Shown: positions 24,900-33,871, numbered from the stretch's first letter. The stretch: DNA of 64,000 nt from WHSW01 sp033856255 (GCA_033856255.1 JAWVFH010000013.1:58939-122938); one strand, 5' to 3'. Notes: generated by a model from the sequence alone, not told the origin. Program-made: numbers and translations.

Positions 24900-25664
24900 C
24901 TACTTCGGCGGCATCCGCAGGGCGCCGTCGAGGCGGATCGTCTCGCCGTTGAGCATCGGGTTGGCGACGATCGCGGCGACCATGTCCGCGTACTCCGACG
25001 GCCGCCCGAGTCGCGAGGGGAAGGGGATGCCGGCGCCGAGCGCCGCCCGGTTCTCCTCCGGCAGGGCCGCCAGCAGCGGCGTGTCGAAGAGGCCGGGCGC
25101 GATCGTGACCACCCGCACCCCGAGCCCGGCCAGGTCACGTGCGGCCGGCAGGGTGAGGCCGACGATGCCGCCCTTGGACGCCGCGTAGGCGACCTGGCCG
25201 ATCTGGCCGTCGAAGGCGGCGATCGAGGCGGTGTTGACGCAGACGCCGCGCTCGCCGTCCTCGCCGGGCTCGTTGCCCGCCATCGCCGTGGCGGCGAGGC
25301 GGAGGACGTTGAAGGTGCCGATCAGGTTGACCTTGATCACGTTGGAGAAGATCTCGAGGTCGTGCGGGCCCTGGCGGGAGACGGTCCGCTGCGCCCAGCC
25401 GATCCCGGCGCAGCAGACCGAGATCCGCAGCTCGCCGTCCGCCGTCGCGGCGTCGACGGCGGCCTGGATCTGCTCGGGCTCGAGCACGTTGGCCTCGACG
25501 AACGCGGTCTCGCCGCCGAGCTCGCTCGCCAGCGCCGCGCCCTTGTCGGCGTTGAGGTCGGCGATCACGACTCGGGCGCCGTCGGCGCGCAGCCGGCGGG
25601 CGGTCGCCTCGCCGAGGCCCGAGGCCCCGCCGACGACCAGCGCGTTCGCACCCTGCGTCTGCAT
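24900..25664 (-). CDS. Short-chain dehydrogenase/reductase, HSD17B10-like
   Basis: 254 residues from ATG 25664 (a GTG ten bases earlier is possible). The cofactor loop is GGASGLGEATARRL near residues 12-25, the NAD-preferring Asp follows in VVIADLN, and the catalytic Ser, Tyr and Lys appear in NTASIAAFDGQIGQVAYAASKGG. The layout matches 3-hydroxyacyl-CoA dehydrogenase type 2-like SDRs that act in isoleucine or steroid breakdown; the true substrate is inferred. Shares a transcript with the hypothetical gene at 24472. Confidence 0.86.
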   Translation of the reverse strand: MQTQGANALVVGGASGLGEATARRLRADGARVVIADLNADKGAALASELGGETAFVEANVLEPEQIQAAVDAATADGELRISVCCAGIGWAQRTVSRQGPHDLEIFSNVIKVNLIGTFNVLRLAATAMAGNEPGEDGERGVCVNTASIAAFDGQIGQVAYAASKGGIVGLTLPAARDLAGLGVRVVTIAPGLFDTPLLAALPEENRAALGAGIPFPSRLGRPSEYADMVAAIVANPMLNGETIRLDGALRMPPK

Positions 25665-25715
25665 CCCGACGGGCACGATATCCGCTCGTTCACGTTCGGC
25701 AGATCCGCACCTGGG

Positions 25716-25721
25716 TAGCCT
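25716..25721 (+). promoter_or_regulatory. -10 hexamer TAGCCT of egtB
   Basis: TAGCCT ends seven bases before the proposed ATC start at 25729, the same spacing as the leaderless promoters of canonical genes here. Confidence 0.5.
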
Positions 25722-25728
25722 GGGCTCT

Positions 25729-26937
25729 ATCGCGCCCACGGTTGAGGCCAACCTGAATCAGCGGACCGCCGATCGCCTCGCGGAGGCGCGGGAGCGCACC
25801 CTGCTGCTGATCGAGCCGCTCGCCGACGAGCAGCTCAACACCGTCTACTCGCCGATCCTCAGCCCGCTCGCCTGGGACCTCGGCCACATCGCCAACTTCG
25901 AGGAGCTGTGGCTGGTGCAGCGGGTCGGCGGACGCGAGCCGATGGACGGCGAGCTCGGCCGCTTCTACGACGCGATCGAGAACCCGCGCAAGACCCGCAA
26001 CGAGCTGCCGATCCTGCGCGGCGACGAGCTGCGCTCCTATATGGAGGAGGTCCGGGCGCGCACGCTCGAGGTGCTCGACGCGGTGCGGCTGACCGACACC
26101 GGCGACCCGCTGATCGAGGACGGCTTCCTCTACGAGATGCTGATCTCCCACGAGCACCAGCACAACGAGACGATGCTGCAGCTGCTGCAGATGGTGGACG
26201 GCTACCAGCCGCCGCGGATCGACGGCACGGTCGCCGGCGAGCCGGTATCCGACGGCCCCGAGATGGTCAGGGTCGAGGCGGCCGGCCACGAGATCGGCGC
26301 CGGGTCCGAGGGATTCGCCTACGACAACGAGCGACCGCGCCACACGGTCGAGCTGGAGGCGTTCGAGATCGACCGCGTTCCGGTCACCAACGCCGCCTTC
26401 GCCGAGTTCGTCGCCGACACCGGCGCCGAGCCGCCGATGTACTGGGAGCGCGACGGCGAGGGCTGGGTGACGACGACCTTCGGGCACCGGCGGGCGCTCG
26501 CCGGCGAGCGGCCCGTCGTCCACGTCAGCTGGCACCAGGCCGACGCGTTCGCCCGCTGGGCCGGCAAGCGCCTGCCGACCGAGCTCGAGTGGGAGGCCGC
26601 TGCCGCCGGCGCCGACCGCGACCGGGCGAACCTCGACCAGCTCGCCTTCGGCTGCGCGCCGGCGGGCGCCTACGGCGACGCGCCGGCCGACTCCGGAGCC
26701 GTGCAGATGCTCGGCGACGTCTGGGAGTGGACGTCGTCGGACTTCACCGCCTACCCCGGCTTCGAGGCATTCCCCTATCCCGAGTACTCCGAGGTCTTCT
26801 TCGGCGACGACCACAAGGTGTTGCGCGGCGGAGCCTGGGCCACGAGGCGCGAGGTGATCCGGCCCAGCTTCCGCAACTGGGACCTTCCCGAGCGCTCACA
26901 GATCTTCTCCGGCCTCCGTTGCGTAAGGGACTTGTAG
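25729..26937 (+). CDS. egtB: Ergothioneine biosynthesis sulfoxide synthase EgtB, apparent ATC start
   Basis: 402 residues if it starts at ATC 25729. An N-terminal DinB-like domain precedes an FGE-sulfatase domain ending FSGLRCVRDL. Counted from ATC, the iron-binding triad is His53 (LGHIANF), His141 and His145 (HEHQH), close to His51, His134 and His138 of the studied mycobacterial enzyme. It joins a sulfur donor to trimethylhistidine using oxygen. No ATG, GTG or TTG lies in frame near the start; the first is GTG 25915, which would remove His53. egtD follows with no gap. Whether it uses cysteine or gamma-glutamylcysteine cannot be told; egtA and egtC are not beside it. Confidence 0.9.
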   Translation: MAPTVEANLNQRTADRLAEARERTLLLIEPLADEQLNTVYSPILSPLAWDLGHIANFEELWLVQRVGGREPMDGELGRFYDAIENPRKTRNELPILRGDELRSYMEEVRARTLEVLDAVRLTDTGDPLIEDGFLYEMLISHEHQHNETMLQLLQMVDGYQPPRIDGTVAGEPVSDGPEMVRVEAAGHEIGAGSEGFAYDNERPRHTVELEAFEIDRVPVTNAAFAEFVADTGAEPPMYWERDGEGWVTTTFGHRRALAGERPVVHVSWHQADAFARWAGKRLPTELEWEAAAAGADRDRANLDQLAFGCAPAGAYGDAPADSGAVQMLGDVWEWTSSDFTAYPGFEAFPYPEYSEVFFGDDHKVLRGGAWATRREVIRPSFRNWDLPERSQIFSGLRCVRDL

Positions 26938-27924
26938 ATGGCGGCGACAGCGGAGCAGATCGAGATCGATGTCTACCTCCCGGAGGGCGGGTGGCTGGCC
27001 GGCCTTGCCGAGGACGTCCGCGAGGGTCTGTCGAGCCCGTTCAAGGAGCTCCCGCCGAAGTACTTCTACGACGAGCGCGGTTCGGATCTGTTCGAGGCGA
27101 TCACCGAGCTGCCCGAGTACTACCCGACCCGGGCCGAGCGGGCGATCCTCGACCAGCGCTCCGGCGAGATCGTCGCCGCCGCCGCGCCGACCGCCCTGAT
27201 CGAGCTCGGCTCCGGCGCCGCCGCCAAGACCCGCTCCCTGCTCGACGCGATGAGAACAAGTGGCTTGCTGGGGACCTACGTCCCGGTCGACATCTCCGAG
27301 GAGATCACCCGCCGGGTTGCCGATGAGCTCGTCGACGAGTACGAGGGGCTGCAGGTGCACGGCATCGTCTGCGACTACGAGACCCACCTCGAGCGCGTCC
27401 CGCGCGAGGAGGGCGCGCTGATCGCCTTCCTCGGCGGCACGATCGGCAACTTCCGGCCCGGCCCGCGGCGCTCCTTCCTGGCCCGGATCGCGACCCTGAT
27501 GTATCCGGGCGACCGCTTCCTGCTCGGCACCGACCTGGTCAAGGACACCGCCGTGCTGGAGGCCGCCTACAACGACTCGGCTGGGGTGACCGCCGAGTTC
27601 AACAAGAACGTGCTGCACGTCCTCAACCGGGAGCTGGGCGCCAATTTCGACCCCGGCCAGTTCGAGCACGTCGCCTTCTTCGACGCCGAGAACGAGTGGG
27701 TCGACATCCGGCTGCGCTCGCTGGCCGAGCAGTTCATCGACCTGACCGAGCTCGACATGCGCACCCACTTCGCCCGCAACGAGGAGATGCGGACCGAGAT
27801 CTCGACCAAGTTCACCCGCGAGCGGCTCGAGGCGAGCTACGCGGACGCCGGGCTCGAGCTGGTCGAGTGGTGGACCGATCCCGAAGAGCTCTACGCCCTC
27901 AGCCTCGCGCGCCCCGCGGCCTGA
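26938..27924 (+). CDS. egtD: L-histidine N-alpha-methyltransferase EgtD
   Basis: 328 residues, normal length. LPPKYFYDERGSDLFEAITELPEYYPTRAE is the family start, LIELGSGAAAKTRSLLDAM the SAM-binding loop, and FLGGTIGNF the motif IV region with the substrate Asn. It adds three methyl groups to histidine, making hercynine for EgtB. ATG 26938 follows the egtB TAG immediately, so the two are one operon. Confidence 0.95.
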   Translation: MAATAEQIEIDVYLPEGGWLAGLAEDVREGLSSPFKELPPKYFYDERGSDLFEAITELPEYYPTRAERAILDQRSGEIVAAAAPTALIELGSGAAAKTRSLLDAMRTSGLLGTYVPVDISEEITRRVADELVDEYEGLQVHGIVCDYETHLERVPREEGALIAFLGGTIGNFRPGPRRSFLARIATLMYPGDRFLLGTDLVKDTAVLEAAYNDSAGVTAEFNKNVLHVLNRELGANFDPGQFEHVAFFDAENEWVDIRLRSLAEQFIDLTELDMRTHFARNEEMRTEISTKFTRERLEASYADAGLELVEWWTDPEELYALSLARPAA

Positions 27925-27928
27925 GGCC

Positions 27929-28417
27929 TCAGCGCTTGACCCAGGGCTCGGAAGTGAGCAGCGTCTTGACGACGTCGTCGTCGCAGCCGACCTCGACCGG
28001 GCTGAACGTCAGCGTCCCACCGTCGAGCGTCCATTCGTAGGTGCTCTCGACCGGCGCGTTCCCCGTCGCGCACTCCTCGTCATGGAGGTAGACGCGATCG
28101 CCGCTGACGCCGAGTTGCGAGCTCTCGAGCGTCCCGAGGGCGTCGTTGACGATCGTGAAGGCAGGCCCGCCGTCGGGAGACCCGGCGTTGTCGATCTTCA
28201 GCGTCCAGTGGTCGGCCTGATCGGTGAGCTCGTGGGGTGGGTTCGGCGGCAGGTCGCTCGGCTTCAGCGTCATCGCGTAGGTACCGACGAGCTCGTCCGG
28301 AGCCGGGCCCTCGCCGGTGGCTGTCGACGTGGTTGCGTCGTCTCCGCAGGCGACGAGCGCGATCGAGATCGAGACGGCGGCCGCGCCGGCGACCAGGCGC
28401 CGAGCCGTCGGCGTCAT
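27929..28417 (-). CDS. Putative lipoprotein of unknown function
   Basis: 162 residues. The signal peptide ends in the lipobox ALVAC (Cys near residue 25), followed by a Thr/Ser linker. The domain has repeated strand patterns (GTYAMTLKPSDLPPNPP, GVSGDRVYLHDEECATG, STYEWTLDGGTLTFSPVEVGC) as in lipocalin-like or META-like beta barrels, but no family is certain. Two further Cys may form a disulphide. ATG overlaps the TGA of the LLM gene upstream (ATGA). The end is four bases from the convergent egtD stop. Confidence 0.7.
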   Translation of the reverse strand: MTPTARRLVAGAAAVSISIALVACGDDATTSTATGEGPAPDELVGTYAMTLKPSDLPPNPPHELTDQADHWTLKIDNAGSPDGGPAFTIVNDALGTLESSQLGVSGDRVYLHDEECATGNAPVESTYEWTLDGGTLTFSPVEVGCDDDVVKTLLTSEPWVKR

Positions 28418-29358
28418 GCCGGCGCCAGCGCCTCGATCAGCTCGCCGAGCTTGTCGGGCGTGGTGATCGGGGTCAGCACCGGGCAGGTGATGCCGCCGGC
28501 GACGAACTCGCCGAGGCGCTCCTGCATCTGCTCGGGGCTGCCGAGGATGAACATCTCCTCGATCAGCTCCCAGGGGGCCGCCTTGGTCGCCCGCTCGCGG
28601 TCCTTGGCCGCCCAGGCCTCGCACATCTCGGCGATCGCGTCGGTGTGTCCGAGCCAGCGGTAGAAGGCGGCGTAGACCGGCACCGTCACGTAGGAGGCGA
28701 ACATGAAGCGGGCGATCGGCTCGATCTGCTCGCGCTCGCCCGGCAGGCAGAAGAAGCGGCAGAGGAGCTCGAAGCCATCGGGCGCCCCGTGGAGTTGCTC
28801 GACCACCTGCGGCAGGCCGGAGATCGGCAGGAAGTTGGTGAACGCCCCGTCGGCCTTCTCGACCGCCAGTCGCAGCATCTTGCCGCGCAGCGCCGCGAGG
28901 ATGATCGGCACCGGCGGCGGCGCGGCCTCGAGCTTGAACCCGTTCGCCGTCCGGTCGCCGGCGAGCGCCGGGCGCAGGAAATCGAGCGTCTGCGCCACTT
29001 TCGAAAGGGGCTTCTCGAACGGGATCTCGTTCCAGCCCTCGACGATCCGGTCCGAGGAGGCGCCGATCCCGAGCGCAAAGCGGCCGCCGCTGCCGTCGGC
29101 GAGCGCGGCGGCCTGCTGGGCGAGCAGCGCCGGCCCGCGCTGGAAGACGCCGACGACCCCGGTGCCCAGCCGCACCTTCTCGGTCCAGGCCGCGGCCAGC
29201 GCCAGCGGCGTGAAACCGTCGGGGCCGTTGGTCTCGCCACTCCACAGGTCGGTGTAGCCGGCGGCCTCGGCGCGCCGCACGTGTTCGGCGCTGTCGTGCA
29301 GCGCCGTCATCGGCAGCGGCAGCGTCAGGCCCCAGCGCTTTTCGCTCGCGGCTTGCAT
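28414..29358 (-). CDS. LLM-class flavin/F420-dependent oxidoreductase
   Basis: 314 residues. Barrel motifs include VRLGTGVVGVFQRGPALLAQQAAAL and DGSGGRFALGIGASSDRIVEGWN. This group, sometimes annotated TIGR03854/03841-like F420 LLM, has unknown substrates. It shares a translation-coupled end with the lipoprotein gene. ATG 29358 lies 12 bases after a TAGGCT hexamer inside the palindrome at 29370-29392. Confidence 0.86.
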   Translation of the reverse strand: MQAASEKRWGLTLPLPMTALHDSAEHVRRAEAAGYTDLWSGETNGPDGFTPLALAAAWTEKVRLGTGVVGVFQRGPALLAQQAAALADGSGGRFALGIGASSDRIVEGWNEIPFEKPLSKVAQTLDFLRPALAGDRTANGFKLEAAPPPVPIILAALRGKMLRLAVEKADGAFTNFLPISGLPQVVEQLHGAPDGFELLCRFFCLPGEREQIEPIARFMFASYVTVPVYAAFYRWLGHTDAIAEMCEAWAAKDRERATKAAPWELIEEMFILGSPEQMQERLGEFVAGGITCPVLTPITTPDKLGELIEALAPA

Positions 29359-29369
29359 TCGGCGCGTCG

Positions 29370-29392
29370 GAGCCTATCTGTGGGATAGGCTC
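29370..29392. promoter_or_regulatory. Palindromic divergent promoter (two TAGGCT hexamers)
   Basis: GAGCCTATC (29370-29378) and GATAGGCTC (29384-29392) are exact inverted repeats around five bases. Each arm carries TAGGCT pointing outward: the plus copy (29386-29391) is nine bases before ATG 29401, the minus copy (rc of 29371-29376) 12 bases before ATG 29358. It could serve as a shared promoter and a dimer operator. Confidence 0.6.
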
Positions 29393-29400
29393 GCGGCTGC

Positions 29401-29910
29401 ATGGACTTCTCGCGGCTGAACACGAGGCGGGTCCTGATCGGCGCCGCCGCCTCATGGCTGCTGATCATCGCGATCCTCTTCCTGCCCTGGTATGACCTCG
29501 GTGCCAACCCGCAGCGCGTCGTCGGCGGCGCCGACTACAACCCGGACGCGAACATCTGCGGCGCCGGAGCGACCACCTGCACCGGCTTCGAGACCTTCCC
29601 GATCCTCCGTTGGCTGCTGCTGCTGGCGGCGCTGGCGCCGACGATCCTCGCCTACATCATCGTCCGCGGCCACAAGCTCTCCTATCCGCCCGGCGAGATG
29701 ACGATGATCGCCGGCTTCTCGGCGACGGTGCTGATCGGCTACAACGGGATCATCGACAAGCCGGGCACGGGACCGGCCGAGATCGGGATCAGCCTCGACT
29801 ACGGCTACTGGATAGCGCTCCTCTGCGGGATCGCGATCGCGATCGTCGGCTTCACCCGCTCGATCGAGAGCGGTCCGCGAAAGACCCGAAAAGCCCCCGG
29901 TACCGTCTGA
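29401..29910 (+). CDS. Four-helix membrane protein of unknown function
   Basis: 169 residues with membrane helices near 11-28, 68-88, 99-117 and 133-152. The loop between helices 1 and 2 (about 30-66) contains two Cys (ICGAGATTCTG) and lies outside if the N-terminus is inside. The tail is basic. No family recognised. It is transcribed divergently from the LLM gene and just upstream of glpX. Confidence 0.7.
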   Translation: MDFSRLNTRRVLIGAAASWLLIIAILFLPWYDLGANPQRVVGGADYNPDANICGAGATTCTGFETFPILRWLLLLAALAPTILAYIIVRGHKLSYPPGEMTMIAGFSATVLIGYNGIIDKPGTGPAEIGISLDYGYWIALLCGIAIAIVGFTRSIESGPRKTRKAPGTV

Positions 29911-29918
29911 CCGCCCGA

Positions 29919-29924
29919 TACTCT
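29919..29924 (+). promoter_or_regulatory. -10 hexamer TACTCT of glpX
   Basis: TACTCT ends eight bases before ATG 29933, within the 22-base gap after the membrane-protein gene. Confidence 0.5.
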
Positions 29925-29932
29925 CCCGCGCG

Positions 29933-30946
29933 ATGGGAGTGATCTCGCACGATCTGCGCTCGGGGACGAAGCCCGACCGCAATCTCGCGCTCGAGCTCGT
30001 CCGGGTCACCGAGGCCGCGGCGCTTGCCGCCTCGCGCTGGGTGGGGCGGGGCGAGAAGGAGTCCGCCGACGGCGCCGCGGTCGACGCGATGCGCCTCCTG
30101 CTCGACACCGTGCCGATGGACGGGTTGGTCGTGATCGGCGAGGGCGAGAAGGACGAGGCGCCGATGCTCTACAACGGCGAGTCGATCGGCGACGGCAGCC
30201 CGCCCGAGGTCGACATCGCGGTCGACCCGCTCGAGGGGACGACGCTCACCGCCCGCGGGATGCCGGCCGCGCTCTCGGTGATCGCGCTCGCCGAGCGCGG
30301 CACGATGTTCGACCCGGGGCCCTGCGTCTACATGGAGAAGATCGCGGGCAGCTCGGAGATCGCCGACGTCCTCAGCCTCGACGACCCGCTGACCGAGGTG
30401 ATCGGCCGGGTGGCCGAACGCAAGGGCAAGGATGTCGGCGACGTCACGGTGATCATGCTCGACCGCCCCCGCCACGAGGAGAGGATCGCCGAGATCCGCG
30501 AGATCGGGGCGCGGGTCCGGCTGATCTCCGACGGTGACGTCTCCGCGGCTCTGTTCGCGGTCTCCGCCGACGCCGGCGTGGACCTGCTGTGGGGGATCGG
30601 CGGCACCCCCGAGGGCGTGATCTCGGCCGCGGCGATCAAGTGCATCGGCGGCCAGCTGCTCGGCAAGCTCTGGCCCCGCGACGACGCCGAGCGCCAGGCG
30701 GCCCTGGACGCCGGCTACGACCTCGACGAGACGCTTGACGTCGACCGCCTCGTCTCCGGCGAGGACGTGTTCTTCGCCGGCACCGGCGTGACCGACGGCG
30801 AGCTGCTGCAGGGCGTCCGCGCCAGTCGCGGCAAGCTGACCACCGAGTCGCTGGTGATGCGCTCGCGCTCGGGCACGGTGCGGACCGTCTCCGCCCGCCA
30901 CGATCGAGCGAAGCTGCGCGAGGTGACCGGCGGCCGATACGGCTAG
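29933..30946 (+). CDS. glpX: Fructose-1,6-bisphosphatase class II
   Basis: 337 residues. VVIGEGEKDEAPMLYNGE and VDIAVDPLEGTTLTARG hold the metal-binding Glu and Asp residues of the GlpX family; the C-terminal half has IGGTPEGVISAAAIKC. It removes the 1-phosphate from fructose 1,6-bisphosphate, the committed gluconeogenic step, in the cytosol. Together with pyruvate kinase at 2358 it marks central carbon metabolism genes in the window. Confidence 0.95.
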   Translation: MGVISHDLRSGTKPDRNLALELVRVTEAAALAASRWVGRGEKESADGAAVDAMRLLLDTVPMDGLVVIGEGEKDEAPMLYNGESIGDGSPPEVDIAVDPLEGTTLTARGMPAALSVIALAERGTMFDPGPCVYMEKIAGSSEIADVLSLDDPLTEVIGRVAERKGKDVGDVTVIMLDRPRHEERIAEIREIGARVRLISDGDVSAALFAVSADAGVDLLWGIGGTPEGVISAAAIKCIGGQLLGKLWPRDDAERQAALDAGYDLDETLDVDRLVSGEDVFFAGTGVTDGELLQGVRASRGKLTTESLVMRSRSGTVRTVSARHDRAKLREVTGGRYG

Positions 30947-30966
30947 GTGTTCCGCCACGCGGGCCC

Positions 30967-30972
30967 TAAGCT
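30967..30972 (+). promoter_or_regulatory. -10 hexamer TAAGCT of the sugar-dehydrogenase gene
   Basis: TAAGCT ends six bases before ATG 30979 without any ribosome-binding site. Confidence 0.55.
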
Positions 30973-30978
30973 CGCGTG

Positions 30979-32952
30979 ATGGTCCTTGGGAGGGCGGTGC
31001 TCGTCGCCGCGGTTGGCTCGCTGGTCGCCGTGGCGGCCGCCTCGGCGCTGCAGCTGCAGCCGATCGGTGCGCCGGGCGATCCGGTGTTCGAGCAACCCGT
31101 CTTCGTCACCTCCGACCCCAGCGATCCGGACCGTCTGTTCGTGGTCGAGCAGATCGGCGAGATCGAGCTCGTCGCTCCGGGCGTGCGGACGACGTTCCTC
31201 GACATCAAGGACATCGTCAAGTTCGGCGGCGAGCAGGGCCTGCTCTCCATGGCGCCGGCGCCCGACTTCGCCGACACCGGCCTCTTCTATGTCTTCTACG
31301 TCACCGACGACAACGACATCGAGATCGCCGAGTTCCGCGCGAACGGCAACCACGCGCTCGCGTCCACGCGCCGCCTCGTGCTCGAGATCCCGCACCCGGT
31401 GGCCGCCGGCTCGAACGGCCAGCATTATGGCGGACAGCTGCAGTTCGGCCCCGACGGCTACCTCTACATCTCGACCGGGGACGGCAGCGGCGGACAGGAC
31501 GCTCTGCACAACGCTCAGAACCCGGGCTCGTTGCTCGGGAAGCTGCTGCGGATCGACCCCCGCCAGCATGGCGTCAACGCGTATTCGGTCCCCCCGGACA
31601 ACCCGTTCGCGGCCCCCGACGCCACGCGTGACGAGATCTGGAGCATCGGCTTTCGCAACCCGTGGCGGTTCTCGTTCGATCGCTACACCGGGGCGATCGC
31701 GATCGGCGACGTCGGCGAGGCGGCGCGCGAAGAGGTCGACTACAGGACGGCCGCCCAGGGCGGCGGGCGCGGCGAGAACTTCGGCTGGAGCTGTCGTGAG
31801 GGAACGCTCCCGTTCCCAAGCGACCGGGCGCGCTGCCCGAACCCGTCGGCGACCTTCGTCGAACCGATCTACGACTACGCTCATGGCAATCCGAGCCCCT
31901 GCGCGGTGGTGGGTGGGTACGTCGCGCGCGACCCGGGCGTCCCCTCGATCTTCGGCCGCTACCTGTTCTCCGACCTCTGCGACGGGCAGCTGAGGACGCT
32001 CGCCCCGGCCGCGCCGGGGGCCGGCCCGCGGCTCGAGGGGTTGGCGGTCGACCCGTTCGGGCCGACCTCGTTCGGCGAGGACGCGTGCGGCCGGCTCTAT
32101 CTGGCCGAGATCGGAGGCGGCGTCACAGTTTCCCGGGTGATCGCCGACGGGGGCTCCGGCGCCTGCACGATGCGGACCGTGACCGTGACCGTCGACGGCC
32201 CGGGCCACGTCACGGGGCCGGGCATCGATTGCCCCGTGGACTGCGCGGGCCAGGCGTTCGACGGAGAGACGATCGACCTCGCCGGCGCTCCGGACTCGCA
32301 GGCGACCTTCGACGGCTGGGGTGCGGGCTGCGGCCCCGCCGCTACGACGCCGACCTGCTCGCTGCGGGTGATCGCCGGCAATGCGAGCGTCAGCGCGGGC
32401 TTCACCGATCGGACCCCGGCCGCGCCCTCGATCACCGACACCGACCCGGGTTCGCCGGCCAGCGACAACGACCCGGAGGTCAAGGGGTCGGCCGGGGCCG
32501 CCACGACGGTGAAGATCTACTCGACCTCAGGCTGCTCGGGAAGCCCGCTCGCCTCCGGGAGCGCCGCGAGGTTCGCGAGCCCGGGGATCACGGTCAACGT
32601 CCACGGCGACGCGACCACCAAGCTGCGGGCGACCGACACCGACTCGGCGGGCAACATCTCGAGCTGCTCGCCGGCGTTCGCCTACACCGAGGACTCGGCC
32701 GCTCCCGAGACGACGATCAGCTCGGGTCCCAGGAGGCGGACCTCGGAGCGCAAGGTGAGGTTCGTCTTCGAGGCCACCGAGCCCGGGTCGACGTTCGAGT
32801 GCCGGTTCGATCACCACCGGTTCGCGCCCTGCGCCTCGCCGCTGACGAGGAGGCTGGAGCCCGGCAAGTACGCGTTCAAAGTGCGAGCCATCGATTCCAG
32901 CGCCAACCTCGACACGACGCCGGCGCGACGCAAGTTCAAGATCCTGGATTAG
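30979..32952 (+). CDS. Secreted PQQ-type sugar dehydrogenase with C-terminal repeat domains
   Basis: 657 residues. A signal peptide (to about residue 25) precedes a six-bladed propeller of the glucose/sorbosone dehydrogenase family: QPVFVTSDPSDPDRLFVVEQIG, then GQHYGGQLQFGPDGYLYISTGDGSG and EIWSIGFRNPWRFSFD. After about residue 395 come an InlB-B-repeat-like domain with paired Cys (VDGPGHVTGPGIDCPVDC), an Ig-like domain, and a domain around FECRFDHHRFAPC that is common in large surface proteins of this lineage. It probably oxidises sugars outside the membrane; PQQ use is inferred from the fold. Confidence 0.88.
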   Translation: MVLGRAVLVAAVGSLVAVAAASALQLQPIGAPGDPVFEQPVFVTSDPSDPDRLFVVEQIGEIELVAPGVRTTFLDIKDIVKFGGEQGLLSMAPAPDFADTGLFYVFYVTDDNDIEIAEFRANGNHALASTRRLVLEIPHPVAAGSNGQHYGGQLQFGPDGYLYISTGDGSGGQDALHNAQNPGSLLGKLLRIDPRQHGVNAYSVPPDNPFAAPDATRDEIWSIGFRNPWRFSFDRYTGAIAIGDVGEAAREEVDYRTAAQGGGRGENFGWSCREGTLPFPSDRARCPNPSATFVEPIYDYAHGNPSPCAVVGGYVARDPGVPSIFGRYLFSDLCDGQLRTLAPAAPGAGPRLEGLAVDPFGPTSFGEDACGRLYLAEIGGGVTVSRVIADGGSGACTMRTVTVTVDGPGHVTGPGIDCPVDCAGQAFDGETIDLAGAPDSQATFDGWGAGCGPAATTPTCSLRVIAGNASVSAGFTDRTPAAPSITDTDPGSPASDNDPEVKGSAGAATTVKIYSTSGCSGSPLASGSAARFASPGITVNVHGDATTKLRATDTDSAGNISSCSPAFAYTEDSAAPETTISSGPRRRTSERKVRFVFEATEPGSTFECRFDHHRFAPCASPLTRRLEPGKYAFKVRAIDSSANLDTTPARRKFKILD

Positions 32953-32971
32953 GCGGGAGGCCGCCGAGGCC

Positions 32972-33871
32972 CTAGTTGGTCTCGTCGGCGAAGGCGCGGG
33001 CCCGCTCCTCCTCGATCGAGCCCGTCTCGTGGAACTCGAAGCGCAGCGCGTTGATCACGGCGCCTGCCAGCAGCCCGAGGCTGACGAGGTAGAACCAGAG
33101 CAGGGCGACGAGGATGAAGCCGAGCGCGCCGCCGAGTTGATCGACCGACGACTGCCCGAGGTAGAAGGGGAAGATCGCGTTCGCGAGCGCGGTCGTCACG
33201 GTGACGAACAGGGCTCCGGGCCACACCCCCCGCCACGGGACGTGGCCCTTCGGGACCACGTAGTAGATCAGCGAGCAGATCAGGAAGGTGAGCACCAGTG
33301 CCGCACCGAGCACGGCCGCGCTGCGCACGCCGCCGATCTGGTCGAGCCCGAAGGGCAGGTTGTCGGCGCTGGTGGCGAGGATGCCCTCGGCGACCGGGAC
33401 CATGACGCTGGCGGCGAGGAAGCCCGTGACCACCACCAGCATCACGAGCGCAAAGCGCTTCTGCTCGACCCAGCCCCGGCATTCGACGTGGTAGATGCGA
33501 CAGAAGGCGGTGTCCATCGCGCCCCAGAACGAGGCGCCGATCCAGATCGCGCCAACCGCGGCGACCACCCCGATCGTCGTCGAGCTGTCGCGGATCCGGT
33601 CGACGACGGAGGTCAACGAGCTCTGCTCGGCCGCCGGGAAGATGCTCTGCAGGTCGCGCAGGACGCTCGCCTCGACGTTCGGGTTCTGGATCACCTGGCC
33701 GAAGACGAAGAGGACGAGGAGGACGAACGGGAACAGCGCCAGGGCGAGGTTGTAGGCGACCATCGCCGACAGGCCGGTGATGTTCTCGCGATATGCGCGC
33801 TCCCAGAAGACGCGCAGGAACCTCGCCGATGCCGCGGGTGAGACCGGACGGCCGGCCCCCGCAACGGTCAA
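32972..33871 (-). CDS. YihY/virulence-factor BrkB family membrane protein
   Basis: 299 residues with about six membrane helices. RENITGLSAMVAYNLALALFPFVLLVLF and VAAVGAIWIGASFWGAMDTAFCRIYHVE are the conserved family segments. It was once called RNase BN in error; the function is unknown, possibly transport. TTG 33871 is chosen because it overlaps the TGA of the upstream gene (TTGA); the open frame extends further but only through that gene. Confidence 0.88.
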   Translation of the reverse strand: MTVAGAGRPVSPAASARFLRVFWERAYRENITGLSAMVAYNLALALFPFVLLVLFVFGQVIQNPNVEASVLRDLQSIFPAAEQSSLTSVVDRIRDSSTTIGVVAAVGAIWIGASFWGAMDTAFCRIYHVECRGWVEQKRFALVMLVVVTGFLAASVMVPVAEGILATSADNLPFGLDQIGGVRSAAVLGAALVLTFLICSLIYYVVPKGHVPWRGVWPGALFVTVTTALANAIFPFYLGQSSVDQLGGALGFILVALLWFYLVSLGLLAGAVINALRFEFHETGSIEEERARAFADETN

